Below, one piece after another: positions 18,793 to 22,144 of a stretch of DNA of 22,144 nucleotides. Origin of the DNA: JBDRLV01 sp043812755 (GTDB lineage Bacteria > Patescibacteriota > Patescibacteriia > UBA9934 > GWF2-40-263); the NCBI GenBank assembly GCA_043812755.1, contig JBDRLV010000019.1:1-22144 (forward strand). The letters run 5' to 3'. Every line of letters begins with the position of its first letter. Position 1 is the first letter of the stretch. The notes beneath the pieces were generated by a model. It had not been told where the DNA came from, did no database searches, and worked only from the letters and a program-made list of their open reading frames with translations. The position numbers were made by a program, and so were the translations under genes.

Positions 18793-20252
18793 ATGAAGAA
18801 AATAACAAATGCCACAATTAGTGCGATTGTTTTTTGAAAACCAATTTCAAGTGAAGCAAAAGAGGTTGAAGAAAGAAAACGAATGATATAAAGCATGAAA
18901 CCAAGCAACCCCCATGCTGGCAATACAGTTATGCTTGCCAAGCCATATGATAATACTGATACAAAAAGTGAAATAACTATAACGCCAAGTGCTATTGGAA
19001 CGAATGGAAGAACCAACAGGTTTGCAAATACAGATACAATTGATACAGCCCCAAAATGCCAAATTACTATCGGAAGTGTAAATAATATAGCACCAAGGCT
19101 TCCAACAAATGATTTGCGCAATTCAAGAAAATTCGGAATCCACAAAAATCTCTTTTCCCACACTGGAGCAACAAATAAAATAGAAGCAGTAGCAATAAAA
19201 GAAAGTTGGAAACCAACATCCCAAAGCAATATCTTTGGATTAAATAACAACATTAGTGCTGCGGTGAATAGCAGAATGTTTGGCAAATATGGTTTGCGCG
19301 AAACTAGTTTACCAACCAAAAAGAGCGATGCCATTATACCAGCACGAATCACTGCAGGAGTTGCGCCTGCTGCAAACACATATATTAGTATCAAAATAGC
19401 AGTTAAAATTATTCCGCGTTTCCTTCCAAATCTTGTTGTTATAATCCAAGCTAAAAAAACATAAACAAATAAAGAAACATTAAATCCAGATGCTGCCAAA
19501 ATATGAGAAGTCCCTGTGCGCGAAAAATCATCTTGTATGTCCTTTGATAGCGCAGAATTTCCTCCAAATAGCAGTCCTGTTGCAAAAGACGAGTGTGGCT
19601 CATGCAGAATCAGATTAATTCTCTTAATAGCTTTTGATTTGAAATCTAAAATCGAACCTACGAATGAAAACTCTTCAGTTTTCTTTACAATAATATTTTC
19701 AGGATAAAAACACAGAGCATAAATTCCTTTTGTTTGTAAATATTTGTCATAAGCAAATGATTCAATCGGCTTTGGAGCCTCAAGCTTGCATGCAAACACA
19801 ATTGTGTCACCGTGTTGCACATCAATGTATCTTGATGTCCAGACTTGAATCTTGCCCTCAACTCGCTCATTAACCACATAAATATTGTCTATGATAATCC
19901 TAGAATGATTTTCTTGTTTTTCAACTTCAGCAACAACCGCCCCTTTAATACTCATTGTTTGGCCTGTCCTTTCTGAAACCAAAATTGAATTTGGAGTTGG
20001 TTCACTCAAGTAATACCGAAATGCTCCAAATGAAAAAAAGATAGCAGAAAACAGAAGAACTGCAATAGTCTGCTTTCTAACAAGCGCAAGAAGAATTATG
20101 AACAACACCAGAGGAACCAAAAAAACACTTTCAGGCAAAAACAAAAAAAGTGGACCAAGAGCCACTCCAAAAATAAAAACGCTGCACCATAAAAAGAGAG
20201 TTTTTGAAGGAGATTTAGCGATTGATTCCAATGCCGTAATATTCAAAACCAT
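18756..20252 (-). CDS. comEC: ComEC/Rec2 competence membrane channel (N-terminal half)
   Basis: 498 aa from ATG 20252; the frame also opens at a TTG at 20261. ComEC forms the inner-membrane channel for single-stranded DNA in natural transformation. Two N-terminal helices are followed by an OB-like soluble region (about 85-190; IKGAVVAEVEKQENHSRIII), then the competence domain with TGTSHILAASGFNVSLF (the family's AVSGLHV-type helix) and about eight more helices. The MBL domain found at the C-terminus of long ComEC is a separate overlapping gene here. The start overlaps the end of ugd by 38 nt, so ugd, comEC and the MBL gene are probably one transcript. Confidence 0.9.
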   Translation of the reverse strand: MVLNITALESIAKSPSKTLFLWCSVFIFGVALGPLFLFLPESVFLVPLVLFIILLALVRKQTIAVLLFSAIFFSFGAFRYYLSEPTPNSILVSERTGQTMSIKGAVVAEVEKQENHSRIIIDNIYVVNERVEGKIQVWTSRYIDVQHGDTIVFACKLEAPKPIESFAYDKYLQTKGIYALCFYPENIIVKKTEEFSFVGSILDFKSKAIKRINLILHEPHSSFATGLLFGGNSALSKDIQDDFSRTGTSHILAASGFNVSLFVYVFLAWIITTRFGRKRGIILTAILILIYVFAAGATPAVIRAGIMASLFLVGKLVSRKPYLPNILLFTAALMLLFNPKILLWDVGFQLSFIATASILFVAPVWEKRFLWIPNFLELRKSFVGSLGAILFTLPIVIWHFGAVSIVSVFANLLVLPFVPIALGVIVISLFVSVLSYGLASITVLPAWGLLGFMLYIIRFLSSTSFASLEIGFQKTIALIVAFVIFFIWWFQHQGRQAK

Positions 20253-21531
20253 ATCGCTCAAGATGCTTATCTGCTAATAAATTCTTACCGTCAAAAATTC
20301 GCGGTTCAATCATTTGATTAAAAAGCGTCTCAATTGATACATCACGAAACTCTGGCCACTCAGTTAATATAATAAGCGCTTCAGCTCCTGAAGCAGCATC
20401 AATGGCTGTTTGAGCAAATTGAACCTTTTCATGCAAAAGCTTTTTTGCATTATCCATGGCTTGTGGATCATACACCTTAACCTCTGCACCTCGAGCAAAA
20501 ATTCTTTGAACAAGATCAATAGCAATTGATTCGCGCACATCATCTGTACCGTTTTTAAATGCCAATCCCCACACAGCTATGTTGCGCCCTTTGAACCCAC
20601 CAAGCTTGTTTTCAATTTTTCTTAAAAATAATTCCCGCTGGCTATTATTTACCTCAATGACTGCTGAAAGAAGTTTAAATCCATATCCGCTTGTACCAGC
20701 TATCTGATGAAGGGCTGAAACATCTTTTGGAAAACATGATCCGCCATAACCTATGCCAGCACGAAGAAAATCAGGTGCAATTCGCTGATCCATCCCAATC
20801 GCGTTTGCAACCTCCTGTACATCTGCACCAACACGCTCTGCAATATTTGCTATTTCATTTATAAAAGAAATCTTTGTCGCAAGAAAAGCATTAGACGCAT
20901 ACTTGGTAAGCTCAGCGCTTTCAAGCCCCATAAACACACGTGGCGCTTGAATGCCTTCATGAAGATTGTCTAAAAGAGTGCGTACAATCTCGTCTTCTGT
21001 ACCAATAACAATTCTGTCTGGAAAGAAAAAATCATTAAGCGCGCTTCCTTCACGCAAAAACTCTGGCAATGAGGCAATCTGAATCAGATCAGTTAAATCA
21101 CTGCGCCCAGCATTATCCATGGCTGCACGAACACACTCAATGATTCTTCTATTTGTCCCAACAGGTACTGTGCTCTTTGTTGCAATAATAATTTCATGAT
21201 CAATAAGCGACCCTATTTTATCAGCTGCATCAAATATATATGTGAGATTAGCATCTCCATTGGCAGTAGAGGGCGTGCCAACAGCAATCATAACAACCTC
21301 AGCATCAGACAAAACACTTCCCAGATCTGTTGTAAAAACAATGCTCCCAATCTGCTGAAGTTCAGAAAGCAGATCAGAGATTTCAGGCTCAAAAAACGGA
21401 GCCTCGCCCATATCAAGTTTTGCAATCTTTGCTTGATCAATATCAACGCAAGCAACCTTGTTCCCAAGTTTTGCATATCCAAGGCCTGCTACAAGGCCCA
21501 CATATCCAGTTCCAATAATAACGATGTTCAT
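20215..21531 (-). CDS. ugd: UDP-glucose 6-dehydrogenase
   Basis: 438 aa, full length. Oxidises UDP-glucose to UDP-glucuronate in two NAD-dependent steps, feeding surface polysaccharide synthesis. Rossmann motif GTGYVG (7-12), acidic VDID (29-32), VGTPS (84-88), STVPVGT (120-126), E157 in LPEFLREG, K220, and the catalytic Cys266 in GYGGSCFPKD. AVWGLAFKNGTDDVRES marks the C-terminal NDP-sugar domain. UDP-N-acetyl-sugar dehydrogenases of the same superfamily are an alternative, but the GYGGSCFPKD context favours Ugd. ATG 21531 has only a weak AAGG upstream. A poor promoter (TTGCAT-17-TAAGGT) lies just before it. Confidence 0.93.
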   Translation of the reverse strand: MNIVIIGTGYVGLVAGLGYAKLGNKVACVDIDQAKIAKLDMGEAPFFEPEISDLLSELQQIGSIVFTTDLGSVLSDAEVVMIAVGTPSTANGDANLTYIFDAADKIGSLIDHEIIIATKSTVPVGTNRRIIECVRAAMDNAGRSDLTDLIQIASLPEFLREGSALNDFFFPDRIVIGTEDEIVRTLLDNLHEGIQAPRVFMGLESAELTKYASNAFLATKISFINEIANIAERVGADVQEVANAIGMDQRIAPDFLRAGIGYGGSCFPKDVSALHQIAGTSGYGFKLLSAVIEVNNSQRELFLRKIENKLGGFKGRNIAVWGLAFKNGTDDVRESIAIDLVQRIFARGAEVKVYDPQAMDNAKKLLHEKVQFAQTAIDAASGAEALIILTEWPEFRDVSIETLFNQMIEPRIFDGKNLLADKHLERYGFEYYGIGINR

Positions 21532-21567
21532 AGTGATAGAACCTTATCAAAAACAAAAGCAGAATGC

Positions 21568-21592
21568 AAAAAAGCACCCTAGGGTAGGTGCT
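21568..21592 (-). terminator. Terminator of the metallopeptidase gene
   Basis: On the - strand AGCACC (21592-21587) pairs with GGTGCT (21578-21573), followed by T6, 2 nt after the TAA at 21597-21595. This separates the gene from ugd. Confidence 0.75.
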
Positions 21593-21594
21593 GA

Positions 21595-22143
21595 TTACTG
21601 ATAGTCCTCTAGGAACGGATCAGTCTCAAGAGGAACGGATGCAATTGAAAAAAGCAAGTCGTTTGGTACGTCCGTATATCTCTTTTTAAGAATTTGTGGA
21701 AAGTTTGCAATCAAGTTCTCTGCGGTCCACAAACGAAACCTTTTGTACCCAACAGAAAACAACTGATCGCACTCAAGCCTAAGAGCACTTTTGAGTTTCA
21801 GTTTATAATGCTCTACAAAGTAACACTCACGCACACGAGCTTCGGTCTCAGTTTCAAACAGCACACGAGCACGCTCTAACGCTGACATTGAAAATTGGTC
21901 AGGATGACCTGCTTGCAAAATTAAAGATGGACTGCCTCTTTGATGTTGCTTGTAATGAACGAACTCATGAAACAAAATTGAGTAGCGGTCTGCATCAGCA
22001 AAACGATTTGAAAAAAATGCTGGCACAGAAACAATGAGCATAAACACTGGCTGACCCTGCTCATCAATAGAATGGTGAATTGCACATGGATACCCGCCAG
22101 TAAGCATTGTAAGCTCTGGCTTCACTTGTCCTGACTCAAGCAA
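21595..22143 (-). CDS. HExxH metallopeptidase-like protein (partial, N-terminus outside window)
   Basis: 182 codons visible; the frame runs off the right edge, so the N-terminus is missing and the TTG at 22143 is probably not the start. HEFVH at visible residues 59-63 is a zincin motif (two His ligands, catalytic Glu), preceded by the hydrophobic strand FMLIVSVPAFF and RYSILF. About 36-38 residues on, ETETEAR (97-103) offers a third Glu ligand in an ExEA setting, as in gluzincin/ImmA-like enzymes. No membrane segment is visible. The substrate is unknown, and a role in a toxin-antitoxin or stress switch cannot be judged without the missing part. A terminator follows the stop. Confidence 0.7.
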   Translation of the reverse strand: MLESGQVKPELTMLTGGYPCAIHHSIDEQGQPVFMLIVSVPAFFSNRFADADRYSILFHEFVHYKQHQRGSPSLILQAGHPDQFSMSALERARVLFETETEARVRECYFVEHYKLKLKSALRLECDQLFSVGYKRFRLWTAENLIANFPQILKKRYTDVPNDLLFSIASVPLETDPFLEDYQ

Positions 22144-22144
22144 A

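Noticed and set aside
18895..19464. 189-aa open frame on the + strand
   Set aside because: Lies wholly antisense to comEC; composition (Thr/Asn/Ile-rich) is what a reverse-complemented membrane protein gives; no SD or promoter.

Overview
The window looks like a piece of a Candidate Phyla Radiation (Patescibacteria) genome, probably on the Parcubacteria side. This is inferred from style, not from a search. It has AT-rich spacers, many intergenic palindromic repeats (TGTCATTGCGAGG... and TGTCATCnTGAG... types), an S12 protein with a long N-terminal insertion, a ComEC split into two genes, several genes without a Shine-Dalgarno (SD) sequence, and many tiny or hypothetical genes. Stops TAA, TAG and TGA all appear at gene ends, so the UGA-recoding lineages are unlikely.

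Left third (1-7580, + strand): a tandem array of four long, unrecognised genes (about 493, 459, 453 and 539 aa). They are diverged paralogues. Each has a helical N-terminus, a shared [VA]AI-x4-G-[TED]-[IV]-A strand motif near residues 57-80, many short beta-strand-like blocks as in beta-propellers, and no signal peptide. Each is a separate transcription unit: strong sigma70-type promoter, leader of about 120 nt, AGGAG-type SD exactly 6 nt from the start, ORF, intrinsic terminator. Genes 2-4 share an almost identical 70-72 bp promoter cassette whose predicted transcript begins with a small hairpin. The stem is conserved while the loop changes. Gene 1 is split by a frameshift at a CCCC run. The same AT-rich repeat and the same GC-rich hairpin repeat occur at both ends of the array. 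This is the part of the window most likely to be undescribed.

Middle (7590-14400): the str operon (rpsL-rpsG-fusA, - strand) with unusually long spacers holding 9-nt tandem repeats, and a rpsL leader hairpin that covers the SD. Next come a 44-aa membrane microprotein unit, an M50 protease, MurA with Asp in place of the catalytic Cys, a small membrane protein coupled to MurA, and a DUF5665-like protein.

Right third (14512-22144, - strand): a class I glutamine amidotransferase, a PGM1-like ATP-grasp ligase, a near-perfect 55-nt palindrome, a 35-aa probably leaderless membrane microprotein, ndk, the two halves of ComEC, ugd, and the C-terminal part of an HExxH metallopeptidase cut by the window edge. 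Most of these units have their own promoter and terminator.
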